Below are positions 24,761-38,185 of a stretch of DNA of 64,000 nt, piece by piece. The notes beneath the pieces are model-generated. The model saw only the letters and a list, made by a program, of their open reading frames with translations. It was not told where the DNA came from and made no database searches. The number at the start of each line of letters is the position of its first letter. Positions within the stretch are counted from its first letter, which is position 1. The DNA is from Promerops cafer (Eukaryota > Chordata > Aves > Passeriformes > Nectariniidae): NCBI GenBank assembly GCA_013398275.1, contig VZSE01002468.1, forward strand, positions 265,029-329,028, in the 5' to 3' direction. The translations under genes were made by a program, and so were the position numbers.

Positions 24761-25806
24761 TTCAGAGGATGATGCGCGTACAGGGCCAGCTTTTTTGCTT
24801 AGAATTCGGTCACTCATAGCTAACGTTTCTCGTTGGGCTTGTTATAAGCTTGGTCTCCTAAGGAAGGAGATCTGATGGATGTGTCTGTCTGTTCCTTCTC
24901 TGCCTGCTAATTTTAGCTCTCTGGCTGATTTCAGTGACATTTGCCAGCAGGAGAGGCTTTAAAGAGTTGGAAGGTTGGAAGTTCAATTTCATGGGAATCA
25001 ACATTGGCAAACACAGAAGCGTTTGTAACTCACAGTTACTGCTCACATTAAGGGCAGGGCACCTGAGATGCAGCTCCCTGTGACAGCACAAATGAACTAT
25101 TGACATAGTTAGATATAGCTGTGGCTCATTATGCCCATTGTCCAGGAAGTCTGTCGGGAAAAATTGGAAGTAAAGAAAAGAAAAGAAAAAGGAAATAATG
25201 ATGTGTTGTGTTTCTGTCCAAAAGTACAAAAATCACAAAACTGTATTTTTGCTTTTCACATAATAGCTTGGACTTCTGTTAGACTTCATCTAGACACGCA
25301 ATTATTAAGTACTTCGAGCAGAGATAATGATGGCACAGTTAAGCATCCATAAGTCAGGTAATGTAACAGCTTGTTTTAGAGGCATGATTTTAGCTTTACT
25401 TTTAATATACAACTCATTGGGACCACCTTTATTTATATGATTGTGTTATGTAGCACTTTAACCAGCTGCAGAGCCTTGTTTGTTGCTCATGAATTGTGTG
25501 CAGTAATCAGACAAATGGGAAGAAATTTCCTATGAGTAAATGGTTATTTTTGTACAGATTTAGAACCTTTAATTTTTTTATTTTCAATTAGTGCCATAAC
25601 AATAACTCATAGGTACATTTTGGGATTAAATACATTTGACAACTGAAAATATGTTTGCCACTGAATGGGAAATAAGCTTAGAAAAATGCTCGTGTTGTGA
25701 GCATGATTTTTCAAGGTGTTTGTATTCAAAATATCGTGTCAGATATGTGAAACAGTACAAGAACATTGCAAATTTTGAAGTGTTTGGAAATTACTTATTC
25801 CCTTAG

Positions 25807-25898
25807 GTTATGGATACATGGGAAGATTTTAATGGAGTAGATGAAAAATGGTGGTGGATCCTGGAGGAGTCTGACAGCTGCAAAGAGATAATTAGGAT
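25807..25898 (+). other. USF3: USF3 5'UTR exon with upstream ORF
   Basis: A 92-nt segment bounded by an acceptor (ttcccttag) and a very strong donor (GTAAGT), between the CpG island and the first coding exon. It opens with GTTATGG, a good start context (G at -3, G at +4), and stays open to its end, encoding MDTWEDFNGVDEKWWW and 13 more residues. In the frame of the USF3 start codon it has an in-frame TAG at 25893-25895, which fixes the main N-terminus if the exons are joined. The exon is inferred from sequence; I recall human USF3 also having two leading non-coding exons. Confidence 0.65.
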
Positions 25899-28639
25899 GT
25901 AAGTTTTTGATAGTGGCTTTGCTGCTTTGATTCCTGGTGTTTCAAGTAGGGTTCTGAGGAGCTGGCCAGGGACAGACTGAAGTGACTGTCACTCGAGTGG
26001 CCCTGTGACATGTGCCTGGCACACACTTGCTGTGTGCATTGTGGACTCTGGTTTGTAGCTGAAGTTTAGCTGTTTTCTGAAATGTCAAAGACATCTTGGG
26101 AACAAGAAGGCAAAGATTTTGTCAATGTGTTCTGCTGGCTGAGCTACTCCAGCTGTTTTTCACCTCAGCTCTTGTTAGGTGAATGTAGGGGATGCTCCTG
26201 ACTCTTTTTAGGTGAAGGAGTTACAGAGGTACTTTTGTGAGCATTGTTTGGTTGTTGATGGTTTCTCCCCATGTGCTGAAGTTGTAAGAACACTTCTGGC
26301 TTCCACATATTGGAGTATAATGAATTAGGCTACAGAGAGATTTGGGATGCTGCATTCCAGATATTAAAGCACGCTTTTAATTTGCAAAATGCCTTGATAC
26401 AAAGTGTGTGACCAATCATGTCCCACTTGGATCTGAATTAATGCAATGTATGAGTTGAAGCTGGATACTGTAGAAAGAAATAGACATGTGAGGAAGTCAA
26501 GGGCTGGGACATGCTGAATTTGACAAGAGCCATTCTGTGGTTTAATTTTTGTGCAGTAGTGCTTTTTAGGATTTTAAAAATAACTCTGTAAGTGACACCT
26601 GGCTAGGGGAGGTATAAGTAGTGTAGCATTTGATATGAAGGGTTTCCCAATGAATCCTGGTTGGTTGTGTTGCAAGAACTTATGAAAAGTACCACAAAGT
26701 CTGTGCCACTTTGAAGGACAGTGATACCTTTCAAAATAGGAAAACGTGTTCCTGAGGGATTTAATTTGATTAAAGGAATCACAAACACAACTGAGATGAA
26801 GAATTATAAAATGACTGGCAATACTGTGGATGGACAGTCCATCAGGCTGGAGGCAAGTACACTTCTTCAGAGCCCTGAGATTTATAACTGGAGTTGTTAT
26901 GAAAAGATCAGGAACATTAAAGCTGTTAGATGGTATGCACGCACACATTTACACTTAAATCTATTGCATCCATTTTCATTTAAAAACCTGGGTTGTATGC
27001 ACAGCTTCACTGGCATTTTCTTCAGGGAAATGGCTCAGTAGTGTTATTTAATTGAAAACTGTCTCATCTGAAACTCTGGGCCGTGATATGTATTCAATTT
27101 TAATGGGGGGGAGTGTTCAAGCAGTGTTTGAGTTATTTTCAGATTACAGTAAAACATGCAAAGGTCTCAACTCCTTGATTAGGAAGTGTTGTGCAGTGCC
27201 CAGTTTATGTACTGCTGACCTAACTTGCTGTTTAAAATACAGTTCCAGTTTTTATGTGTAGATATAATGTTTCCAAAGTGTACTTTGGTTTGCTGCCTTA
27301 CCAGTATAGTGCTGTTGTCATGCTTAGAGTAAGCACAAAAGAGGTTCTGCTGTGTGCACAAGATTGACAAATTGTGTGTAAACTGGGTTTGTTTCCTGTA
27401 TGAAAAGCTATGGCTTTAGTCCTCTAAGGTGAATGAGTTACTTTTGCAACCATGACTTATGCTAGCAATCTCTTACATCAGCCCCGCTGGGTGCTATTGT
27501 GATTCAGATAAGAAGAAAGCACTAGGCTGCTAAAAATGTTTCATGCTTCTTAGTAACAAGTGCCTTTCTCACTCAGTTACCTGAGATTCTGTCAGGTTAA
27601 CTGACCAACGTGAAAACCATGAGTTGAAATCAGCTCCATCTCAAAGCACATCTCAGTCATGCTGGTATTCTGATGCCTGAATGGGTTCTTTCTGGTCCAT
27701 CTCTAGTGAGGCTGGAATGATCCAAGTATGGAGCTATTAACTTTTAGGTCTAAAAATCCAGGTTCCTCAGAACCTATGATCCATTTTTCCAGCTTTTGGT
27801 GTGGTGGGTAGTGCCATGAGGAGATTACAGAAAACATTGTCCATTAGTCTGCTGACACACTTAATAGAAGTGTAAGGGTTTTATGGGGAGAGGAAAGCTT
27901 AAAGATTTGTTTATTCTTCAAGTAACTGAAGTTCAAGTAAAAGTAATATTGTCCATTTGGGGTGTCTGCCTGCATCTGTAATATGTAATGTGGTTGGCTT
28001 CAGGGACACTTAATTCATGCCAGCCTTCAACCTTTGAAGCTGGACTCTGCTTTGCTTTCATGCATCAGTGAAGGAGTTAACTAGAACCTGAATGCAGTTC
28101 TTGTACAAAGCTTCATGCTAGAGCTCTTGCTCATTTATTCCAGTAGTGGAATGGTGCTCCAAATCAGCAACATAATTTTTTCACTATTGGAGTATCCCTC
28201 ATATTCAGAGATGCTTTAATTCAGAAATATTTAAATATTATGCATCTGTAGCTTAAATCCCTTCTTCTTCCATGTAAGTCTCTCACCTGCTGGAAATTCT
28301 GGGACTTCTTGTGTAATTGGAGAAGAAGCTTAACTAGTTTTGGTGTCATCTTGGGTCATAGTTTCACAAATATTAAGCCAACACTGCCACCATGAGAAGC
28401 AATCTTGTTCTTTCAGTGTACTTATTTGGGAGTGTGGGGTGTCTCTGTGATTCTTTTGCAAAGTAAATTTTAAGTTGAAGTAGTGTTCTCATCTGGCCTC
28501 CTGGGTGAGGAGTGCCAGCGAACCAGGGGAGAGGCTACGTCTCTCATCTCTCTTTTTTTGAAGGAGTTGGGGCAGTAGGGGAAGATAATCATCTCAAGTA
28601 TTTTCCCATTATTGCAAGGAGAAATGGGCTGGTAGGAAT

Positions 28640-29065
28640 TTCATGCAGGTCAACAAGGGCACAGTCCTGCACTTGGGGAAGAAGAAATCAGTCCACCACT
28701 ATATAGTGGGGGCCATGTGGCTGGACAGCACCTTGGCAGAAAAGGACCTGGTGGACACCAGGTTGAACATGAACCAATGAAGTGTCCTTGTGGCACACAT
28801 AGAGAGTGGGCTCCGTTTGATGCGGGAGTGTCAGCGAGCTGAGGGAGGTGGTCCTTCCACTGCACTTCCCATTGGTGAGGCCACACCTGGCATCTTGTGC
28901 TGAGTTTTAGGTTCCCCAGTACACGAAAGACATGGATGTACCATAGACAGTCCATTGAAAGGCCACAAAGACAATTAAGGTACAGGAGCATCTCTTGTCT
29001 TGAGAGGCCAAGGGAGCTGTGATTGTTCAGCCTGGAGAAGAGAAGGCTCAGGGAGAATCACACCT
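28640..29065 (+). mobile_element. CR1 LINE fragment (ORF2, C-terminal part)
   Basis: The + strand translates, with frame breaks, into pieces of CR1 ORF2: VLHLG-like text, then an AEKDLV...TR.NMN stretch resembling the usual AEKDLGVLVDTKLNMS, then VRPHLAS. It ends in the familiar nucleotide string around gttcagcctggagaagagaag. Frameshifts and stops show it is dead. Confidence 0.8.
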
Positions 29066-30804
29066 GTAAATTGTCTCAAGAGGCTTTACAGTCCATCTTA
29101 CTTTGTGGTTTTTCTGTTTTATTCTGGGCAGGAGTGGGAAGGCCCTGTGTTTCTCCTAGCTTGGAAATATTAAGTGTGTAAGCTATCCCTTGCTAAGGAA
29201 TGCAATGGAATTCTCCCATTCCTAGTTTCACTTTAGGATATTTTTGCCAAGTCAGTCTTAGGTGGCAATAGGGAGGTGATTTCACACAGTTATAGAAGAA
29301 GATAGAGTAGAGGCAAGGCATTTTCATTTTATGGAATGATATTTTAATGAAGTAAAACTTGCAGGATCGTGGTATCAGTCTGTCCCCTTTATCCATTCCT
29401 TTCAGACCTATGCAAAGTAGTAACTTGGAAATCTGGTTTTAGTTTCTTCTCCATTATTAGTGCTAAATTTCTACTGGAGTCTTATTTGCTTTTCCTAGTA
29501 CTTTCAGAACTACCTATTCACCCTTGATAGATCATGTACAGTAATTCTCCTAAGCTAAATAAGTAGTTCCTAAAGTGCTGGAATTATTGAACTCAGGTTT
29601 TCTGTGGATTTGCACCTAGTAGTTGCATTTTCTTGTGTCTAACGTGCATTGATTTTGATTTTAAATTTCCTCTTTGAAAGTGTTACGAAAGTGTGCTTGC
29701 TTTCTCTGGCCATCTGGGCTCAGATAACTTTAGTTTGGACCTCTGTTAAATATAATTCAAATAATGTGCAGCTTTATCCCTGCCAGTATTATTTAAAACT
29801 GTCAAACATCCAGATTGCAAGATGAGTCCTTTATTCCTGTAACTGAAGTAATAGCCCAGTGCACCCACTTCATGGGTCCAAGGAAAAAACCTCTGAAAAG
29901 CAAAGGTGTAATTGCACTGAGGTTGTGAAGGAGAATGAGCCTTCTGTCCACTAAAACCTTTTGTGAGTAGTCTGCCTATAAAATGTACATTGCAAAGTTG
30001 TGAAGGTTTTGTTTGGTTTTCTTGGGCTTGGGGGCAGAGTGTGTGTGTGCTTGTTTTTGAAAGCTCATTGAAGTGTAATTAGTGAGTTTGTTTGATAAGC
30101 TTATACATTAAAACTGAAATTCTGTTTTATGGTACCTTCTACCTCAGCCATTCTTGCCTTTGGCCCCATTAAGATTCATAGGGAAATCCCTTAATTCTGG
30201 AAGGGCAGTGTTTGTAACAGAATCTCAGGATTGATCTCTTCTGCACATTGTAGTGGAACTTTGTAGTGCAGGCCCATAGAATATTGCTTCCTATATCATG
30301 AACTCTTGATGAGTTCTTAGTTTGTGTCAGATTTCTCAAACCCCAAGCCTATAAAATATTTAAGAACTTGACTGTGTAATCCTTTGTACTGAATGACTCA
30401 TATCTGAAAAGATGAATTAAAAAATTTGACACATAAACTCTCTGGATGCCCTGAACATTTCAATTCTAGGATGTTTTGCACTGCTTGTTAGTTAGGGTCT
30501 TCAGGAGAGAGCAGCAAGGCAGTTGGGCACGTGTCAGAAAATGCCTTGATATCTCCTCGGGGCCGTATGTGGTTTTATAAACAGACTATGTGAGGATCCT
30601 TTGTAGTTGCAGAACAAAAAGAGCTCAGCTTAAAACCAAAGCAGTGAAGCAAAGAATACTGCTCTGGCTAAATCATTGTAGCCAAAATGAATGTTTTTAT
30701 GTTGTAATTCTAAATTGGTTATCAGGCTCTGTGACAAGGTACTGCTCTTTGGATAGAGATGTCATTTGTAGATAAGGTCATGTGAGAAACCAGAATGGGA
30801 CTGG

Positions 30805-30990
30805 CTCTCGCTGCAACAGGTTGCCCAGGGAAGCTGCAGATGCCCTATCCCTGGAAGAGTTCAAGGCCCAGCTGGATGAGGTTCTGGGCAACCTGGGATA
30901 GTGGGAGGTGTCACTGCCCATAGCAGGGGGGTTGGAATGAGATGATTTTTAAGGTTCCTTCCAACCCAAACCATTTTGTGATTCTATGAC
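30805..30990 (+). mobile_element. CR1 LINE 3' end
   Basis: Typical CR1 3'-terminal sequence: gcaacaggttgcccaggga, then a ggttggaatgagatgat segment, then tccttccaacccaaacc and a terminal attctatgac. It is sense on the + strand. It may or may not belong to the fragment 1.7 kb upstream. Confidence 0.88.
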
Positions 30991-33900
30991 TTACAGCTTC
31001 TACATTTTCCAGTCAGTCCTCAGTGTTTCAAATACAGCTTTCATATATGGATGGATTCCCGAGTTACAAATAACCATCTTGGTCACAGTATTTGGAGACC
31101 ATGATGACTTGTATGTTTCAGCTTTTTTCAGGAAAATAATTACTTGCTGTTCAGGCAACATGCTGCTGCAAGGTTGGGCTCACCAACAGCTGCTCTCGCA
31201 CAGGAGTGAGTGGGAGAGCACTCTCAGCCTCAGCCTGCTGCAGGCAATCTTTGCCATCTGATACAGGTAACCTAACCCTAACCCACACCGAGGTGATGAC
31301 CTGTGTTAGGAGGAACTTGCCTGCAATTCACTTTGTATCCACTTAGCTTTCACCATCAAAACACACTTGTGGCTCCTTTGTCAAGCGCAGCGTAATTAGA
31401 CATTTGTCTTCTCTTTGAAAATAATTTTCTTTTTTGAAGTGTACCACGGATCATTTGGCGTTGGAAGCCAGGGAGATGAGCACTGTCTTGCAACATAGAG
31501 ACATTTCTCACACTTTCTCACTTCCTTAGTGAATTGGTATCTGGTAACTTGTGAATCTCAGCACAATACATGGAGAACAGGGGATCAGGAGGATTTCCTA
31601 AAGAAAAGAGTGATGTTCCCCTTATTTTGATCTAAAGTAGCTGAAGACACGCTTTAAGGTGAGAGCTCTGGTCTTTGTGATTCTGGCTTGTGCAGTGGTT
31701 GCATAATTACAGCTCTTTAGCTCCCAAATGCCTGCTTCCCTATAACAATTGGTCCAGACCACAGGAGATAGTTCCCATAGGCATCTTTCTTTACTTGCAC
31801 TGTGTGCCCTTCAGTTTGTTTGCAGTACCAAGATCATCTGCACAATGTGTGAGGCTGGCAGCAGCTTTCATCTGGGTGCAAATTGTGCAGAGATACTTCT
31901 CCTTAAATATTTTCCAGACCATAAGCAGTGAGTAAGAGACTTGGTTCTGTGGACATAGAGCTCTATCTCTGCCTCTCATCTAAGGTTTAAAAAGAAATGA
32001 TGCTGTACTTAGGGAGACTTGGGAGGGAACAACAGTAGACAAAGAAGAAAAAATGAGAGAGGTGGATCTTCAGGTGATTAACAGGGAAGCTTCTTTTTTT
32101 TTCTTCTTATGAAGTTTTCTTAAGCAGATCTGGTCAGGATTTCTCAGAATGACCCTACACTTATGCTGTCCTAAAACTGCTTGTTACTAAATGGTCAGTA
32201 CAACTGCCATTGATATTTTGAAAATTACAAATGAAAACAAAACCAATCTAGATATGAGGGAATATCACTTGAGTGATTACCCTTTCTCTTCCTCCAATGC
32301 TACTACAAAAAAAAACCCTAAAGATTTTCTTTCTAGTTCTCCTGTATGTTCTTATATAAGAGCCTTACTAAAACTTTATTGCTTTAAGTCAGCAGGAGGA
32401 AAAATACCAATGTATTTGAATTTAGATAATACAAAGAAAAGAGACAGTAAAAATATCTGAAAGCAGTGGAGTTTTCTTTCTATCTGTTATTTGCAAGCAC
32501 CTTAAAAAAAAAAGTTGTCCCATGTAACAAGTTTTAGCTTATTTGCTTTAGTTTTCTTAACTTTTGCAGAAGCTCTGGGAACAGTTTGGTTGGCCTGGGA
32601 AATTCTCAACTGGTTTGCATCAGGAATATCTTCCTCAGCACAAGGTGGCAGTGCCCACTCTGAGCCAGCTGGTCAGCCAGCACATCCATGCTGCAGAGCT
32701 GGTCACAGACCCAGCCATGTCCAGTCCCTTACCTGACCTCACTCCTCCCTCTCTGCTCACTCCTAGGTTTTTGTAAACATCTGGGGACTTCATCTCTTTG
32801 AGAGGTTGCAGTTAGGTCAGTTAGTGGGCCCAGCTGTTGCAAGGGAGTGAGTTAAGGGACACAGTAACAGGGAAATCTCAATTTCTTCTGAAACCAAACT
32901 GATAGATTTTTTTCCTCCTATCAGGAAAAATAGCCTTTCTCATTTTCCTGTATGATAGTCTTACCAGGTTGCTTTGATAGGCCACAGTAGTTAATGCACA
33001 CAGGTAACAGTGAGAAAGGTAAGCTTTATGTTTCCTGCAGTCATTTTATTAGGTAAATACAAAATTAGAATAGAACCATTCCAAGGAGGAATAAAGAAAG
33101 GGCAGTAATTTTTTTCTCTTGATCTCAAGGGCACCTTGCTTGTCATTAAAAGCTTGGATTGAGTCCTTGATTAAAGCTAGCCTTGTTCTAAAACGTGCAT
33201 GGAGGGTTGGAGAAGTGAGCTCCAGCAGTTGCTTGATGAAGAAGACACTGTCTCAGCAAAAAAGCATTTGAGTAGCTCTCATCTATGCCTTGGAATTGAT
33301 CTTTGCTTTACATTAAGGCTAACTACTTGAGGTATACAAAACCAGTAAGAACTGTGAGATTGCAGCAGTGTAACAGCATAAGCTTGCTGACAGATATTAA
33401 GAAGAAGAAGGATTTGGACTGCTGGTATATTTGCAGAATATGTGTAGTTGCATATAAAAAAAGATTCTTTCTGCCTGATGCAGAAGAATGGAATGGCTTT
33501 ATGAATTTGAGGAAGATTGCCCTGTACAGCCAAAGATAGATTGGAATCATTATTTTCTTTTCTAAAATTAATATTAAGTTTGGAAACAATTCCTAAATAA
33601 GAAGTGAAAAAATAATGCCAAATAAAATAATCTAAATTAACTTTTTCTTATATTTGCTGAGTACATGTTTTAAAGAAGAGATTTCATAAAATTTGCAGAA
33701 TAATACCTGGAAGGATGGGTGGTGGACAAGAAGATGTTTAAATAAATTGTGTTAAGTTTTATACCCTATGTTTCAGAACTATAGAAGAGATTAAATCATG
33801 TTAAACATAAATCTTCAGAACACAAAGTATCCTTTAATTTCTGAGGATGACATTGCATTTAAATTAAAATCAGTATTTTAGGTTGATGTTGTGAAAGCTG

Positions 33901-36900
33901 TTAACTACATAAAGCTTGAGGGAAGCTTGGTACTAAATAAATTATGAGTTGCTGCTTCTTCATCTGTTTTAAGAATTTGGATTTTGCTACATTTTTTCAG
34001 CAGATGACATTCAGCTGAGTTAAGTGAGCATATTTCGTGAGTGAACTTAAAATACATTTGTCTCTGAGCTTGTAAGGCAAATACATGTCTTCTGCTTTAG
34101 AGAATCTGTGAAGGGATCTTGCCATGAAGAAGCATACTTCATATGGAAGTAGTAAAGGGACACCCACTGTCAAAACTCTGGTCATAAAACTGCTGAGGGG
34201 GAGATATGGAGACACCCCTCAGAAATCTCCACCTAGGCAGTATTTTTATTTTCTTTTTAATTCACAAAGTACATATTTTCAGCATCCCTTAAGAAAACCT
34301 CCTCCCTGGTATTGCCAGCTTGAGCTGTTTTGTAGAATATCAAGTAAAATGCAAAGGATTCTGTCCTTACACAATAAGAATGGGAAAAAAAACTTCACCA
34401 TATTTCTCATGGTACAATCTATGAGTAGAAAGCCAAGAGTTTTATACAAGTGTTGTTTAACAAATTTAACCACCTCTTTTCAGTGGAGCTCGGAATAAAC
34501 TGATTGGTTAATTAGATAATGTATACAGCCTTGCTTTTTCCTGTGGGGAACATGAAAGTGGGAGCATTGGTTGAGTGGTAAACTGATAAACTTCATCTGA
34601 AGTAATTCCTCAGTAAAGTGAAATTAGGGTAACAGTCATGGCATTCCTATGCCATGTCTCCTATATGAAATGGGCTGCAGATCCCAGTGGAAACGAAGCA
34701 TATCAAATACAGACTTTAAGTTTACATTTCTGAGGCTTACACACTCAGTGTGGCAGCAAATGGCTTGAAATATTGCAGGGAACAGCATCACTTGGAAGAA
34801 GCTTACTGAAATAATTTTTTTAAAAGGGTAGAGGACGAAGAAAGAAGTGGGGTCTTTGACATATAATAAAGATTTTTCTATTCTTTTTCAGGATCAAAAA
34901 ATGGTTAGAAACAGTATTAATAAATTACAGCACAAATTTTCACTAAGGCCTTGTCTATCTATCCTCCAGAATGCTATATACAATGAATTGCTGAATCATT
35001 TTGGCATCTGCTCAGCATGAAGAAATAAGGCAATTGGAATATTGTGTAAATCCTGACTTTGGGAGATAGGGATGGCTGCTGTTAAGAAAAAGAACTTTGC
35101 TGAGTGGACACAGAAGAAACCAAAATACAGGAGTATGGAGAACTTGTGTCAGGAGGGAGAAGTGGGTGCTCTGACTTAGGGCAGGGGGAAGATGGGGCTG
35201 TGAATGTGTTCCAGACTGTACAGCTGGAGTCAAAACAGCCGTGTCTGTTCTGGGGAAGGGTATTTGGGGGTGGGTGCTTTTTTACACCCTTACCTTTGCC
35301 CAGTTGTGCTTTATCTGTAGCCCTGCATGGTAGCTGGCCATCTAAATCCACATTAATGCTTTCTATGTTAAATACACTGCAATACAGAAATAGTCCTTTG
35401 GTTCTCAAGCTGTATAAATTTGCAAGATTAAAAAAATACAGTTGCTTGGTGAATACATTAGTATTTCTAAAATGCTAAGTTCACCAAAACTAAGACCTCT
35501 TTTAACTTTTTGCTCTGATTTCCAGCATATTTGCTATGGTCTCATAATGCCCAGTAACAGACACATCAGCTGTCCTTATAGGTGGTGCAGAAATCAAGAA
35601 ACAGGGTATGTGACTGCCACATGATCCAATCCAGCATCTTCCTTTTTCTGAGCATGTTTGAGAGCTTTGCTTTACCAGAACTATGCCCATGTGCTCACAT
35701 CCTCACTGAACAGAAACAGTACTGTACACACTAAATTAAATGACCCCTTTGCCCCCTTCAGTAGTTATTTCACCTGCTGCACAAGGTGCTTCCTCAGTGA
35801 TGGGTATAGGAGTGTAGTGTCACCAGGCAGCTGCTCTGCTTCTCCTGTCTCTGCTGGTAGCCTTAATGGATAGAGATTCTGCTGGGCTGCTTTGGCACAC
35901 TGGAAACTCTGCTGAAAGGAGGTGTGCTGGCCTCAGTCACTCCGCGTACACCTGAGCATCTTTCTGGTTGCCAGCAGCATCCAAGATGGCTGGGCTCTAA
36001 CCAGGTTTTATTTTTTTTTTATAATCAGAATCGCTCATCTGCTAAAGTCTCCCAGCTAACCCCTTCATCATCACCTGGTACAGTGAATGCAGCTAGAATC
36101 AGTGAGTAAGTACTACTGACCATCACCAGCTGTATGCAGGAGGGATAAGTTATAGATGCCTTGGGTGGGAAACTGGCTTTCAGAGTTGTGAGTTTTTACT
36201 AACTTGGACAACCTGGCATAACAACTGGATTAATCTTACTACATATAAACTCAAATAAATTTCTTAGTGATGTAAGCTAATTGGATTTAAAGGAGAAGAA
36301 ATCTTGTTTTTAAGATGAAGTAACACAATTTATAAGAGCGTGCTGAAGTTGCACCACTGCTTTCTCCCACAGTAAAAGACTGTTAACTCTGTCAGGTGTT
36401 TTCATAATTTATGCAGGGGATGGTCAGTGAGCACAGAGAAAGCAAAGTCTGTAGAGCGATATAAATAGAAAGTGATGTGCTCCCATTGCTGGAGAGGGCT
36501 GTGGTGGCTGTGTTTAGGCAGGCTGTGTGTAACACCCAGTGGGGCAATGGAATGCTGCAACTCATCTCAGAGAGGATTGTGTCCATTTCTGTGATGGTGT
36601 GAACACTGTTGTGTAGGTGGAGTTGAATTATGTTCCTGAAATCTGCAGGCACTTTGAGTTCCCTGAGCTGAATCTGTTCATAGGTTGTTTCCTGTTTGCT
36701 TTATTTTATGGTTTGCCAACATCTCCCAAGTCTTCCTGGAACAGAGAAAGTACTTCAGGATTAGAGTGGTAAACAGCATCAGCCCTAATGTTTCTCCTCC
36801 TCTAATCTTTACTGAATGCACTACATTCAATTAACTTTTAGAGTATAAAGGCTGAAAAGCAGTATCTGAATTCAGTTCTGGTACAATACAGATTATTTCT

Positions 36901-38120
36901 GTTAGTTTGCCACACATGTACACACAGGTGTGTGCACAGAGCACTTTGTAAAGTGTATACTTCAGTGCTTTGGGAGCTCCATAGGTGTCTGGCTTTCTGG
37001 TTTGTAAGGATATTATTTTGGGCGTTTGTTTTTGATGTCAGTACCAGTAGTGGTAGGCTCAGTTTACATTAAGAACTGCTTGGTGTTTAAAGTTATATTA
37101 AAAACCACCCCCACTTCCTTGCAGTCCAAACAAACAGACAAAAAATACCCTAAAGATACAGAGCCTGTTAAAAGAAGCCAATGAGCTTTCCGAGAGGAGC
37201 CAGGGAAAGGTGAAGCCACAAGGAGTTTGAGGGCCCATGGGAAGAGTTGCAATAACAGGCTGGTCGGTGAGAGAGTGAACAGAACTGTGAAAGTAAATAC
37301 AGAGCTCAGACATATCAAAAACCAGATCTATTTTTTCCTGTTGTCATCTACAGTATACTTATGTCACTTGCTCTCTAAAATTCATTTCTCTGGTAGATAT
37401 GTGTTCAACCATCATTGACTTAATCTCATCTTTTGTGTATTTTTATAATGTTTTTGTTTGTCTGGATACAGGCTACCAATCTGTTCAAGATGAGGACAAG
37501 TTAGATGCAATTCGTTAGGCTGTTATGTATAACTTTAATTCATAACTTTAATTTTAACTGAATTTTACATATCTGAGAGCATAGGGGTGTCATTTTTGGT
37601 TGTTTTAAGGTGTACAGTAACTGAATAGCAAGTAAGTTCTGTAATCTGCTGCATTAAGAGCACTCTAAATTTGTAGTTAATGAAATGTCCTCATTGTAGC
37701 TTGTTTTTTGCTTAGCATTCATACTTTATTTTGAACTGGGAATTGAATGCATATTCAGTGAGGAAGGGCTGATAAGAGAGAGTTTAGCTGTTCCTCCTCT
37801 GATTTGAAAACCAGTCATAGACTCTAAACTTTCCTTTTGGTTTGCTTGAAGTACTTGGGATTATAATAGTTTTTATATTTAAAGTAATTGAGGAAATGGA
37901 AACCAGTTCATCACAGACAGGTTTTACAAAACATCTTGATAGGTAACGTGCTTAATTTTTAATGTCACAAAATCAACGGCTCTGAGTCAAGGGGATGGAC
38001 TTGTGCCTACACTGTAATAGGGCCCTGTCCTTGTGGTCCAGGCAAAGCCATGTAAATGTTGTGGGCTAAGAATTCAGAAAAGTGCAGGAGTTGTTAATTC
38101 CTTCCATGGTTTTTCCTCAG

Positions 38121-38185
38121 GCTCTCTTCTCCGAAACCATGCCAGAGATGACAGAGAATGAGACACCTACTAAGAAGCAACATCG
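38121..38185 (+). CDS. USF3: USF3 first coding exon
   Basis: The acceptor is tttcctcag at 38120. Eighteen untranslated bases precede the ATG at 38139, and the exon encodes MPEMTENETPTKKQH plus two bases of Arg. The donor is CG before GTGAGT. The start context has A at -3. A second in-frame ATG is codon 4 at 38148. Confidence 0.93.

Larger units (their letters stand above)
25899..38120 (+). other. USF3: USF3 intron between 5'UTR exon and first coding exon
   Basis: About 12.2 kb. It contains two partial CR1 LINEs (28640-29065 and 30805-30990) and otherwise AT-rich sequence. A GC-richer segment at 32570-32776 follows a good acceptor and stays open, but has no clear donor. No domain-bearing exon was seen. 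Confidence 0.6.

Noticed and set aside
23754..24817. Two long minus-strand open frames (299 and 259 codons) across the CpG island
   Set aside because: They overlap each other in different frames, are dominated by Arg/Ala/Gly/Pro from GC-rich DNA, contain an undefined residue at the N, and cover the USF3 promoter. No domain is recognisable.
31268..31284. Interstitial telomere-like TAACCTAACCCTAACCC
   Set aside because: Only two to three imperfect units; not enough to call a telomeric insertion.
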